From positions 144,308,920 through 144,372,919 of the forward strand of contig OX235279.1 in NCBI GenBank assembly GCA_944472155.2: DNA of 64,000 nucleotides. Direction: 5' to 3'. Below, piece after piece: positions 12,601 to 18,639 of this stretch. Position 1 is the stretch's first letter, and each line of letters starts with the position of its first letter. The position numbers were made by a program, and so were the translations under genes. The stretch is from Trichobilharzia szidati (lineage: Eukaryota; Platyhelminthes; Trematoda; Strigeidida; Schistosomatidae). The notes beneath the pieces are model-generated. The model did not search any database and was not told where the DNA came from. It saw only the letters and a list, made by a program, of their open reading frames with translations.

Positions 12601-15520
12601 AAGAATAATACTAACTGTAGTAGGGGAATAAGATGATGGTGATGTGGGTACAGGAGAATGATGCTTGGGTAGGCTTCGTGTGCTCTTGGAAGTGTGTGGG
12701 CGGTTGTTACTTCCCGGTTGCCCACACTTGAAACAGAAAGAGGGTTAGTATTGAGTGACCGCAGAACCCAGAAGAACAACTGCTTGAGGCCGGTCACACA
12801 CGGCCTGTGTGAACTGGTTTCTGGGATTGGTTCCGTATTAGTAAACTTACCGCCGGTTACGGACCACTGTAGGGTAAGTCGGGATGTACAATTTTCGGGG
12901 TCGACTTTTTCTAACCCCCTCCCTCCAGAGTGGAAAGACAGCATAGCTGGTATGCTGGTCACCTGAGGGAAACATCTTACTGCTGTTACATTCCTGTTTC
13001 CCAGCAGTACGACTTCGCCCACAGACCCCCAGCGTAGTGTAAGAGAATTGTCACACTATGCCGGTAACTGCTTTTAGTCTAATCGCTATCCTAACAACTT
13101 TTCTGGCATAGTACAATCTGCAGGAACAATAGTTCCAACAAGTGTAGCTAGTTGGCTTATTGCGATATGCAAGCCCGACCACCACGTCAAGGTAGTAGCT
13201 ATCGGTCGGGATACAGAAATAACACATTATGAAGTAGGATATCATTTGATAACGGATTACTACTTAGTTAGCAACGTTTTAAACAAAACTAATAAGTCAT
13301 ACATTTGGCTCCCTTGATAAATTCCGATAAAGAAAGGAAAACGAAATTTGCAGTATAAAATGAAATATATAAAAATAAAATATATACTGCTTCAGCGACC
13401 TGACAAAAAAACAGTAGTTTGACGTGATGGGAGCAATGTGCGTGCCCGCAATGAGTAATGAGCCAAAATAGGATTAAAGCCCTTTGATGTAATTCTAAGC
13501 ATATAACTAGTGAATAAAATAATCCTGAGGTAAGCATCAAGTAATCAGTGCTGCAGGAAAAGGATGACTGAAGTAAAAACAGACACAGAAAAGCACAACT
13601 CTTGTGTGAAGAAACTGTGTACTGTAATGGACAATACTCAGATGACCAAAATCCTTTAATTCCAGTTAGAATTTGCACACACATGGGTACTACGTTGTAT
13701 TCAAAACTACTTATGGCAATTTAATAGGTCATGCTTCACGTTGTTTCGAAGATTAGTGGAATAATACTGGTACACAACTCGCTGGTGACAAATTCTGACA
13801 GTTTGAGCGAATTCATGTTTGCCTTAAAAAATAAACATGCCTAAAGTTGAAATTCTAAAACTGATGGGTGGATTGCATTATCATTTACCACACACAGCTA
13901 GCGTGATTACTACTTACCAGGCAACATGTGACATTGCATAGTTCTCAAAAAGGTTGCAATCAGACCAATATTCTGATACTGGTATTAAAATCATCAGGGT
14001 CCTGAAAGTGTTAGTATACAATTCTCATTTCTGCTTCCTAACTAGCGGTCCTTAATTGAAAATCAAAGTATTAACTTATCTTCTAGGTCCTTAATCTTGT
14101 TAATCCCTTCCCAAGCTCTGTAAAAATGTATAAGGGTGAGTTATTACGTCATTGATTGTTAATAAATGCTTCAAATAAACGCATTCTTTCCAGAAAGGAA
14201 CGTGGCAACTCGAACTGCTGCACTTCGGTGCCAAGTTCTATGTTGAATCCAGACAGACAGACAGACATTCTTTCCAGAAACAGTCGTAAACAACTGTAGC
14301 CTGGGACAAATTGAGATGATAAGTCATTTAACATGTCTTGGCTGTGAAAGTGGCACCAACTCACAGTTCGTACCATAATATCTTAATTACCAAGGACTAA
14401 ATTGAGGTAAAATATAGCTTTGTACAAACTGTTTCACTCCGAACACAGACCATCATAAAGGCGAGTACTCCAAGAAGTGAAAACAAAACAATTTTTAAGA
14501 AATATACAGGAAATAAAGGAATAACGATAGGATACGATGCTTACATCAACTCTACTGGATGATTCTTCGTCCACTAGTGATTTGAGGATGTTTTTGTTTT
14601 CTGGATCAGCTAGTGGGCAACGAATTTGTGTTACATCATTTGACGCCACAGTAATTTGAACATATGGATTCAAAGCAGATAGTTGACCGAGGCTTGCTTG
14701 GGCCCTAAAAAACAGAGGAAACAAAATATATTGTTATAAAACTGCTGGTGTAGTTTATGTAAAACCAAAAGCCATTTCTCACAACAAATGGGATTAACCA
14801 ACTGCAGTAAACTAATTCGATTTATAGAGAGACGCAGTTAACTGCTCCAGTCAGTAGCAAGACAAATAGTAAACACAGGATAAGAAATAAAATATTGAAT
14901 AACAATATCTGGCAGGCGGTATTAATATCATTTTGCATGACTTCCATACGACAATTTTTTGTAAAATCGTATGTAGTTCATACTACCTACAAGAATACAG
15001 AACAGAACAAAGGTGTTCCCACAAAGCGGACGAAATTGGGGACACTGGTAGTAAGAAATAATTAATAATGACCTTAGTCACGTGTGCTTAAAACAAGCAA
15101 TATAAAAATAAGGCAAAATTTGAAAAATATGTGCAGTGACGCCACAGTACGACAAACAAAAGAAAAAAGAGTAATGTCTACCTGGAGTATTTTGTATTTA
15201 CCTAGTTTTTGCAGCAACTACATCTGACTCTTGAACGTAAAATTGAGTTCCTAAGTCCTCCTGAGTGCAAAAGGAGTGGTCCTGGATTACAATTTCGCCA
15301 ATTCCAGCAAGTATTAAATTTTTGGCTTTGGCCACCAATTATATTTAGGAAGATTTACCTATTTCTATACCAACACCTCCAAGTCCATGCAAAAATACTC
15401 TGGATTTTGACATTTTCTGCATAGCATTATCACCTAGGACACATCTTTGGCGACTGAAACAGGGAATAATAAATTTAGAAGACTGAACCTGTAAAGGGAA
15501 TCATCTATCTCATCTCGCAT
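565..15520 (-). CDS. UBA6: Ubiquitin-activating enzyme E1, UBA6-like (5' half, spliced, runs off left edge)
   Basis: E1 enzymes adenylate the C-terminus of ubiquitin (UBA6 also FAT10) and pass it as a thioester to E2 enzymes in the cytosol. Recognised exons on the minus strand, in order: 15489-15520, 15359-15453, 15202-15325, 14545-14704, about 14076-14117, 13918-14001, 9476-9568, 9179-9200, 3766-3895, 565-678. Reading phase is continuous at every junction except the entry to the fifth exon. The N-terminus reads DDSLYSRQRCVLGDNAMQKM, a close match to the UBA6 start, followed by the glycine-rich GLGGVG of the inactive adenylation repeat, LNPYVQI, and, much later, HHLEDGDIIRF and SLGGIAIQVKKP, which fit the region before the second adenylation repeat. 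The catalytic cysteine domain, second ThiF repeat and ubiquitin-fold domain must lie left of the window. UBA6 is preferred to UBA1 from the N-terminal match; this is from remembered family sequence, not a search. Confidence 0.88.
1050..2240 (-). mobile_element. Penelope-like element with terminal inverted repeats (RT plus nuclease remnant)
   Basis: On the minus strand, 2051-1821 reads MVSFDVTALYT, and 1926-1570 reads KGTPMGLPISGLIAEAVMQ and then YIGDIF where Penelope RTs carry YxDD. Downstream (about 1570-1320), frameshifted pieces such as GRPLHLRIHDCKLAI and HQFDWDN fit the GIY-YIG nuclease tail. The two ends are inverted copies: 1055-1110 (CTGAGCTGG...TTTGCGAAGCTTT) matches the complement of about 2172-2226. 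Penelope-like elements use RT and a GIY-YIG nuclease to copy into new sites and often have inverted terminal repeats. The RT catalytic aspartate is altered (Y-I-G-D), so the copy is dead. Confidence 0.8.
2485..2790 (-). mobile_element. LTR-like repeat related to the Gypsy LTR at 7.9-8.2 kb
   Basis: The segment starting CTTGGTAACGGAATGTTTATTTGG and running through TTTGCACAGATCTT and the CGTATTGTGTTTC block is a diverged copy of about 7900-8160. The second copy sits directly upstream of a Gypsy gag frame, so I read this one as a solo LTR or LTR scrap. Confidence 0.5.
2925..3395 (-). mobile_element. 3' tail of the SR-type non-LTR element also present at 10.15 kb
   Basis: The sequence GTTGCCGCATTCTATGTAGC at the start, and the end ATCGATTGACTTACCCTCCT, correspond block by block to 10175-10640, which is the untranslated tail of the element at 10.15-13.03 kb. 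Only the 3' end was inserted or kept, as is usual for target-primed non-LTR copies. Confidence 0.75.
3766..3895 (-). CDS. UBA6: UBA6-like exon 9
   Basis: 130 bp, acceptor ATACTTTTCTAG, donor AAAAG|GTAACT. It encodes LKSGELLVKMLNDRRHHLED, then GDIIRFTELEKLPELNGKEF and SVK. The H-x-L-E-x-G-D-x-x-x-F-x-E-x-x-x-x-x-x-L-N-G pattern is characteristic of the first catalytic half of UBA1/UBA6. The leftover G joins TG of the next exon as valine. Confidence 0.88.
4530..4918 (+). mobile_element. Penelope-like GIY-YIG nuclease fragment
   Basis: The plus-strand frame reads CGSKYICRTERRL followed by a helix-rich stretch with SLIKHLVDYGHNID, FTIVSRQRNRK, AEACAFLVYKPG. This is the C-terminal nuclease of Penelope-like elements with the Y-I and R-x-x-R core and the conserved glutamate region. 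The N-terminal RT is absent. Confidence 0.75.
4919..6290 (-). mobile_element. Penelope-like element, RT and start of nuclease, opposite to the copy at 4530
   Basis: Reading from 6290 downwards: a TGCTCGAAACGTCATC terminal motif (6224-6239, plus sense) also found in the 42, 53, 56 and 57 kb elements; then YGLLKIHKPEVPIRPV (frame near 6110-6020), LTHIKEDVVMVSF, the RT core GIAMRSPVSPLVANLFMHKL and YVDDTFVI (about 5730-5590), a linker, and a nuclease start CVYQINCGDCDAVYVGETSR ending at about 4920. The usual G-S before P is R-S here. The frame is broken at least twice (around 5800 and 5440). It meets the plus-strand fragment tail to tail in an AT-rich joint. Confidence 0.82.
6291..6650. repeat. 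Penelope-type tail sequence shared with 29.4 kb
   Basis: The block around 6426-6510 (AAAACTGTGTATG...GTGTGTGA...GAATGTCC...) recurs at about 29450-29545 next to another Penelope-like copy. I take it as untranslated sequence of that family. No conserved reading frame is visible. Confidence 0.4.
6664..7900 (-). mobile_element. Internally deleted Gypsy-type LTR retrotransposon (gag joined to integrase)
   Basis: On the minus strand, 7861-7619 reads FEEGDIWSFLRDFKAV and WKVLVERLVVES, a capsid-like gag segment, continued by 7571-7356. The frame passes one stop and at about 7350 reads VADHGVPKTILIDHGPCSES then LGIKKIRVREITVH, the second half of an integrase core. After a frameshift, 7104-6750 reads PLGRPSGVEYDKAANG and GPGSWKLLKREGPFTEIERR then KRVNISHLQKW, the integrase C-terminal domain. 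Protease, RT and RNase H are missing, so this is a non-autonomous deletion derivative. The last 70 bp (6664-6740) resemble the Penelope terminal repeat at 48.1 kb. Confidence 0.78.
7905..8185 (-). repeat. Probable 5' LTR of the deleted Gypsy element
   Basis: It lies immediately upstream (on the minus strand) of the gag frame and is repeated in diverged form at about 2485-2790. LTR ends and primer binding site could not be fixed by eye. Confidence 0.5.
8290..8625 (+). mobile_element. 3' tail of an RTE-like element
   Basis: It contains the tail signature of the RTE copies: GATCAAATGGCCAGAAAG, then TGGATTGAACATACGCTACA, then CCTATGTCCCACTAGGA followed by an AAT-rich run. The corresponding parts of the longer copies are at 34570-34925. 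Confidence 0.75.
8630..9170. other. Intronic AT-rich sequence, nothing recognised
   Basis: This lies in the intron between UBA6-like exons 8 and 9. Short open frames on both strands match no family I know. Confidence 0.4.
9179..9200 (-). CDS. UBA6: UBA6-like micro-exon 8 (22 bp)
   Basis: One base plus seven codons (YQLAVQQ) between GAGTTCAG and CAG|GTTAGT. It closes the phase gap between exon 7 (two bases left) and exon 9 (phase 0). Joined, the text YQLAVQQLKSGELLVKMLND aligns almost without gaps with the UBA6 stretch before its H-x-L-E-x-G motif. The exon is tiny, so the call depends on phase and alignment together. Confidence 0.6.
9476..9568 (-). CDS. UBA6: UBA6-like exon 7
   Basis: 93 bp with acceptor TACTGTGCCTAG and donor CCC|GTAAGG, open only in the frame required by exon 6. 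It encodes PACDIVAFRLKGSGSSVLYI then PSASTSEAKH. This would occupy the place of the A-D-V-x-G-x-x-x-x-L-F-x-D-F-G segment; the match is weak, so this stretch has diverged, but phase agrees on both sides. Confidence 0.6.
10150..13030 (-). mobile_element. Nearly full-length APE-type non-LTR retrotransposon (SR/CR1-like), interrupted
   Basis: Reading downwards from 13030: a 154-codon leader frame (13022-12558), an apurinic-type endonuclease scrap (12526-12302, ALSVRAEKSLLDWIPVD region with VVSAYAPTD), RT with fingers (about 12290-11770, frameshifted), GVHQGCPLSPFLFNFIIDVL and KYADNIVLLGEDADKMQS (11764-11530), the thumb with RMFGTRFAPTKF and FTYLGSCIS (11139-10915), and a C-terminal part with LLYGCETWQLKVKDMKRL (10948-10634). 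The tail to 10150 is shared with 2.9-3.4 kb. The catalytic Y-A-D-D is Y-A-D-N. The RT is split by a 412 bp Penelope insertion. Schistosome SR-type elements have this order of parts; the exact family name is not certain. Confidence 0.82.
11118..11529 (+). mobile_element. Penelope-like terminal fragment inserted in the RT, with 9 bp target duplication
   Basis: This 412 bp piece is the 3' tail and terminal repeat of the Penelope family at 42.1 and 56.2 kb (TAATAATCTTAAAATTCTAT, TGTGCTCGAAACGTCATCAG, CCCAAGTTTTATACTTATAT). It is flanked by GACTCTGCA at 11109-11117 and 11530-11538. Across the repeat, the host RT frame resumes (DADKMQS, then LQSLLN), which shows where the insertion took place. Confidence 0.85.
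13040..13910. other. Intronic AT-rich sequence, nothing recognised
   Basis: This is part of the intron between UBA6-like exons 6 and 7. A 131-codon frame at 13289-13684 (minus) is rich in Leu, Phe and Ser but fits no family I recognise and has no visible splice context. Confidence 0.4.
13918..14001 (-). CDS. UBA6: UBA6-like exon 6
   Basis: 84 bp with acceptor ACACTTTCAG and donor TG|GTAAGT. In the frame set by the neighbours it encodes TLMILIPVSEYWSDCNLFEN followed by YAMSHVA, comparable to the strand VVLTE and the following helix D-F-C of UBA6. It leaves TG, completed to tryptophan by G of exon 7. Confidence 0.7.
14076..14117 (-). CDS. UBA6: UBA6-like short exon 5, 5' boundary uncertain
   Basis: Between a TTTTTACAG acceptor and an AA|GTTAAT donor lies a frame encoding WEGINKIKDLEDK. 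Its last two bases complete a lysine with the first base of the next exon, giving DLEDKTLMILIPV, which fits the E1 pattern of an L-D-K-Y run before a hydrophobic strand. Entry does not fit: exon 4 ends in phase 0, while the acceptor at 14118-14119 leaves one base. Either the exon starts inside, at the AAG before 14095 (phase 0), or a small exon is missing. Confidence 0.5.
14200..14270 (+). mobile_element. Short 3' tail fragment of the SR-type element
   Basis: ACTCGAACTGCTGCACTTCG and TTCTATGTTGAATCC match the complement of about 10150-10195. It is followed by a short CAGA run. It sits in the UBA6-like intron after exon 4. Confidence 0.5.
14545..14704 (-). CDS. UBA6: UBA6-like exon 4
   Basis: 160 bp with acceptor TTTTTTAG and donor GAT|GTAAGC. 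It encodes AQASLGQLSALNPYVQITVA, then a polar stretch ending ESSSRVD that is longer than in the vertebrate proteins. The L-x-x-L-N-P-Y-V core is diagnostic of E1 adenylation repeats. It ends in phase 0. Confidence 0.85.
15202..15325 (-). CDS. UBA6: UBA6-like exon 3
   Basis: 124 bp encoding KNLILAGIGEIVIQDHSF, then TQEDLGTQFYVQESDV and AAKTR. This matches the second strand and the D-L-G-x-x-F-x-x-x-E-x-D-V segment of E1 enzymes. It ends ACTAG|GTAAAT. The two leftover bases AG join G of exon 4 to form the arginine that precedes A-x-A-S-L. Confidence 0.9.
15359..15453 (-). CDS. UBA6: UBA6-like exon 2
   Basis: 95 bp encoding RQRCVLGDNAMQKM, then SKSRVFLHGLGGVGIEI, the first beta strand and glycine-rich loop of the N-terminal ThiF-type repeat. 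The acceptor is TTTCAG and the donor is ATAG|GTAAAT. The single leftover G joins CC of the next exon to give alanine, as in the family motif EIAKN. The downstream intron (15326-15358) is 33 bp. Confidence 0.9.
15489..15520 (-). CDS. UBA6: UBA6-like exon 1 with start codon
   Basis: The exon encodes MRDEIDDSLY plus the first two bases of a serine codon and ends at an AG|GTTCAG donor. The following intron (15454-15488) is only 35 bp and ends in CCCTGTTTCAG. The D-D-x-L-Y-S-R-Q-R string across the junction is the usual start of the first adenylation repeat in UBA6. The start is the ATG nearest to that motif in frame. A further ATG at 15627 opens a 30-codon frame that stops before exon 1, so it is either an upstream ORF or an alternative first exon. 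Confidence 0.85.
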
Positions 15521-15900
15521 TGTGATAACGCACACTAGAAACACGTCGTCAAGGTCAAGTAACTTTCGGAACAGCAGTTTTTGGAAAATGCACTTATGAC
15601 CTTCAGCGTTTCAATATCCAATGCCATTGTTGCGAGCTAGTATAAACCAATTTGATTTCTTTGTGCTCGCTTCTTCATTGCGAGGTTAGCGTTCCTGGTA
15701 TTCGGTAAAATTCTGTGTAGTTGGCCCCGCCTCTTGGCTGTTGTAGCTTCGGTTGACTCCTAAAGGAGTTGTGCTGGGATTAATTATATTCTGTTTGTAG
15801 TATGCGGTGTGTTGAGACTTTGTTACTACTGTGAATTGAATTGATCCTTTCACCAGTTAGTCCTCCGTTATCGTCGTCAAAAGAAAAGTGATAGTAGTAA
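15521..15900 (-). promoter_or_regulatory. UBA6: Presumed 5' leader and promoter region of the UBA6-like gene
   Basis: Between the start codon at 15520 and the repeat-rich sequence beyond 15900 lies a more GC-balanced stretch with upstream ATGs at 15627 and about 15690. The frame from 15627 stops after 30 codons. No TATA box or initiator can be claimed; the role is inferred from position. Confidence 0.35.
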
Positions 15901-16024
15901 TAATAGCACATAATTATTGTAGGTTATTCATACTAAAAGACAGACAAAGATATAGGGAAAACGTAAAACAGACAACCAATTAAATCTGAAGTTGATATAT
16001 ATATACATTTCCAAATTTATGCAT

Positions 16025-17870
16025 ATTATATCAGTAATAATAATAAGCGTAAGTATGGTAGGATTTGTCAGAAGAGTAAAACGACGAATTTAGTTGTCTA
16101 CCGATGAATGGTGCATGGATTTTTAAGAGAATAGGCCACTTGGACGCAGTCCTTGTGTCATTGCATGATTGTCCAGCCTTAGATGGCTCCGTAGCTACAC
16201 CTGCTGGTAAGGAGTTCCAGGGATTGCCAATCCTCAGTAAAAAGAAGTGGGAGCGCACCTGGGTCCTTGACATCTGGTGGGCCATCCTTTGTGGATTCCC
16301 ACGAGGAGACCCATATGTACCTATTGGCAGAACACATTTGTTTTGAGTGATTCTGATCATCTGTAATCATATAGGCAGTAATCAAGTCCCCCCTAAGCCA
16401 ACGATAGCTAATTGTGAATAGGCCTAATTTTTTTAGCTTTTCATCATACGGTTTATTTCGGAGACCAACCACTCGTTTTGTTGCCCTACTTTGGACTCTT
16501 TCCAAAAGGTCTGTGTCTCTCCCAAGCAGCAGGTGGTGCAATGATATTATGCACTTCAAAGTGTGGTCTGACATATGTTTTGTAGAAACTTAGAAAGAGC
16601 TCATGAGTGAGTGTGCCTAACTGTCTATGTGAAAAGTGTATGACCACATATGCCCTCGCTACATCCCCAGTGTAATTTACGCTTGTGTCCATTTTTTCTG
16701 TTAGAACTAGACATAACTCACGCTCCGACGTCGTTCAGGACAAGCTTTCGTTGCACGGGGTGTGACTTGCATTCTGCAGCCTACAAGTGCGTGATTTCAC
16801 AACTTTGTACTCTTTAGGTTGAAGGTCATACCATTGGCCACCGCCTAGTCTCCCATAAGCTTTAGGTCTGCCTGCAGCCTATCTGAGTCTTCCGAATACT
16901 TTATTTCCCTCCATATCTTTACGTTGTCAGCGTATAGAAGAGTTGGGCAGCCTGGACGGCATGGTAGTTAACTGATAAAAATCAAAGACATCAGTGGTCC
17001 CAGGATAGAACCCTGAGACACTCCTGACGACGAGCCGTGACAATATGATCGGACTCGGTTGACCTTAGTGCAAAATTTCCTTTCAGCTAAGTAGTCCCTC
17101 AACCATGACAGAAGCGGTTCACCTATACCTGCCTAACTTATTTTGTGTAGGAGAAGGCCATGGTGAACTGTGTCAAACGCTTTTTCAAGGTCCAGGAGGA
17201 CCACCTGGACTGAGACATTCATATCCCAGCATGATATCCAGTCGTCCCAAGCTGATAGTAGGTTTGTTACACAGGATCTACATTTCCTGAAACTATGTTG
17301 CGCTTCATGTTGTCTATTAGTCTATTAGTTTCAAAACACATGGCCTGATGTTGTCACAACCTGGGAACTTTCCAGATGTGAGTCTCTGTAGGTTCCCTAG
17401 TACTATTGCCATCAGCTTTTCTTCCGAGGAAATAGTAGTTTCGACGTTTCGGTCCGTATTAGTAATACCCGCATTTCTGTTTAGCTGTTTAGAGGAGGCT
17501 AAACTGAGTGTTTCAGCCATCTCCAGACTAGTGAGGTATTGACCGTTTGAGCCTACTAAGGCGCATGCCCCCTGGTTGGTTGGTTTTCTTTCCGAAATGA
17601 ATCGATAAAGGGATTCGACCGACTGACCTAGGACTTAGATTCGGTTTTCGGCTGCTCGTTCTCTTTTTTAGGGTCAGTCACTTTGGACTTCACCAGGTTC
17701 TGACTAGTCTTTTCTAAGTTACCATGTCTGCTTGTGAATGCAAGAGGTGATTCGGCAATTCCATCATGAGCTCATGAGAAATCTAAGACTATTCCATTCC
17801 TCACAAGTCAAAAGTTTGAGGCACTCCAGTAGTTCGGATTTCGGAAGGATATCCACCGTTAGCTTATTCC
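16025..17870 (-). mobile_element. CR1-like non-LTR retrotransposon, RT half, decayed
   Basis: On the minus strand, from 17870: IAESPLAFTSRHGNLEKTSQ, then LYRFISERKPTNQGACALVG leading into 17520-17317 with LTSGKFPGCDNIRPCVLK, the S-P-G-x-D motif that opens the RT. The fingers and palm (17290-16700) are frameshifted; the complement still reads FDTVHH-like and SVSGSILGPL-like pieces. The C-terminal part is clear: TYVRPHFEV, LLERVQSRATKRVVGLRN, KLGLFTISYRWLRGDLITAY (16692-16179) and a tail to an ATT run near 16030. This is the CR1 clade pattern known from schistosome SR1-type elements. Confidence 0.75.
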
Positions 17871-17879
17871 CAGCAGGGA

Positions 17880-18380
17880 GAAAAATGTGCATTTAGTGAG
17901 ATCAGTGCGTATCTGTCTGTAGTGGTGTGAAGGACATACCCTGGACATTTGAGTTGCGTAAACACTTTGAGAGGCTGAGGGTACTGACTTTCACGGATAG
18001 TAAGAAGTATACTCACGAAAAATCTAAAACCCTCAATTTCTGTAGTATTCGTTCCGCGCAGACCAAAGGCAAAGCAAACCACCGGAATTGATCATCTAAA
18101 TTAGGAATTATATTTCGGGATTAAATCGGAGCGCGAGGTGATTGCTGAACTAGCTAGGGATCGTGCACGAACGAACAAACGTAACATGATGGCGTACCAA
18201 ATGGCGTGGATGCTTGACCGTAAGCCTTCATCCAAACAGATCGACTTAAACAGTGACGGTCAGCATCCAATTTTCAGTAGTGAATGTTTTGGCCAATAAT
18301 TCTGGATAATTACCTACCGCTACGCACTTTTAACTACCTACTTCCAATGAAATATCGAGAATGTTTGATGCGGGTGTAAA
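17880..18380. other. Unassigned sequence between CR1-like and Gypsy fragments
   Basis: A minus-strand 72-codon frame (18082-17864) may be an upstream part of the CR1-like element but has no motif I can name. Confidence 0.3.
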
Positions 18381-18384
18381 TTTC

Positions 18385-18625
18385 TTTTAATTCATACTTT
18401 GTTATATGTCTCATCAGATAACCTCTTAGAGAAGAAGGCAAGGAATATTCATGTGTCAGCCATTAGCTATTGCAGCACAGCTAAAATAGCAGTATTAGGA
18501 GCATTAACACATGTATTGAGAGGATACCTGATGGCCTCGAGCAATGACGCAATGGTGACTGCTACAGCTTCTAAAGCTTCAAGAGTAAATTTTACATTTT
18601 CATCAATTTTCAATACAACTTGAAA
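18385..18625 (-). mobile_element. Gypsy-type RT/RNase H junction fragment
   Basis: The minus strand reads NAPNTAILAVLQ, a stop, LMADT, a stop, IFLAFFSKRLSDE. This is the start of the RNase H domain in Gypsy elements (D-A-S-x-x-A-x-G-A-V-L-Q ... F-x-S-K-x-L). The first D of the RNase H active site is N here. The fragment is about 240 bp long and stops where the RTE-like element begins. Confidence 0.65.
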
Positions 18626-18639
18626 GTGTCAAGACTACG

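Noticed and set aside
12558..13022. 154-codon minus frame as a host gene
   Set aside because: It lies directly upstream of the endonuclease of the SR-type element, in the same orientation, and its text resembles leader frames of such elements. I treat it as part of the element.
13289..13684. 131-codon minus frame rich in Leu/Phe as a membrane protein
   Set aside because: No domain, no splice context, AT-driven composition; it sits in a UBA6-like intron.
16104..16346. 80-codon plus frame
   Set aside because: It is the antisense of the CR1-like C-terminal region, whose minus-strand motifs are clear.
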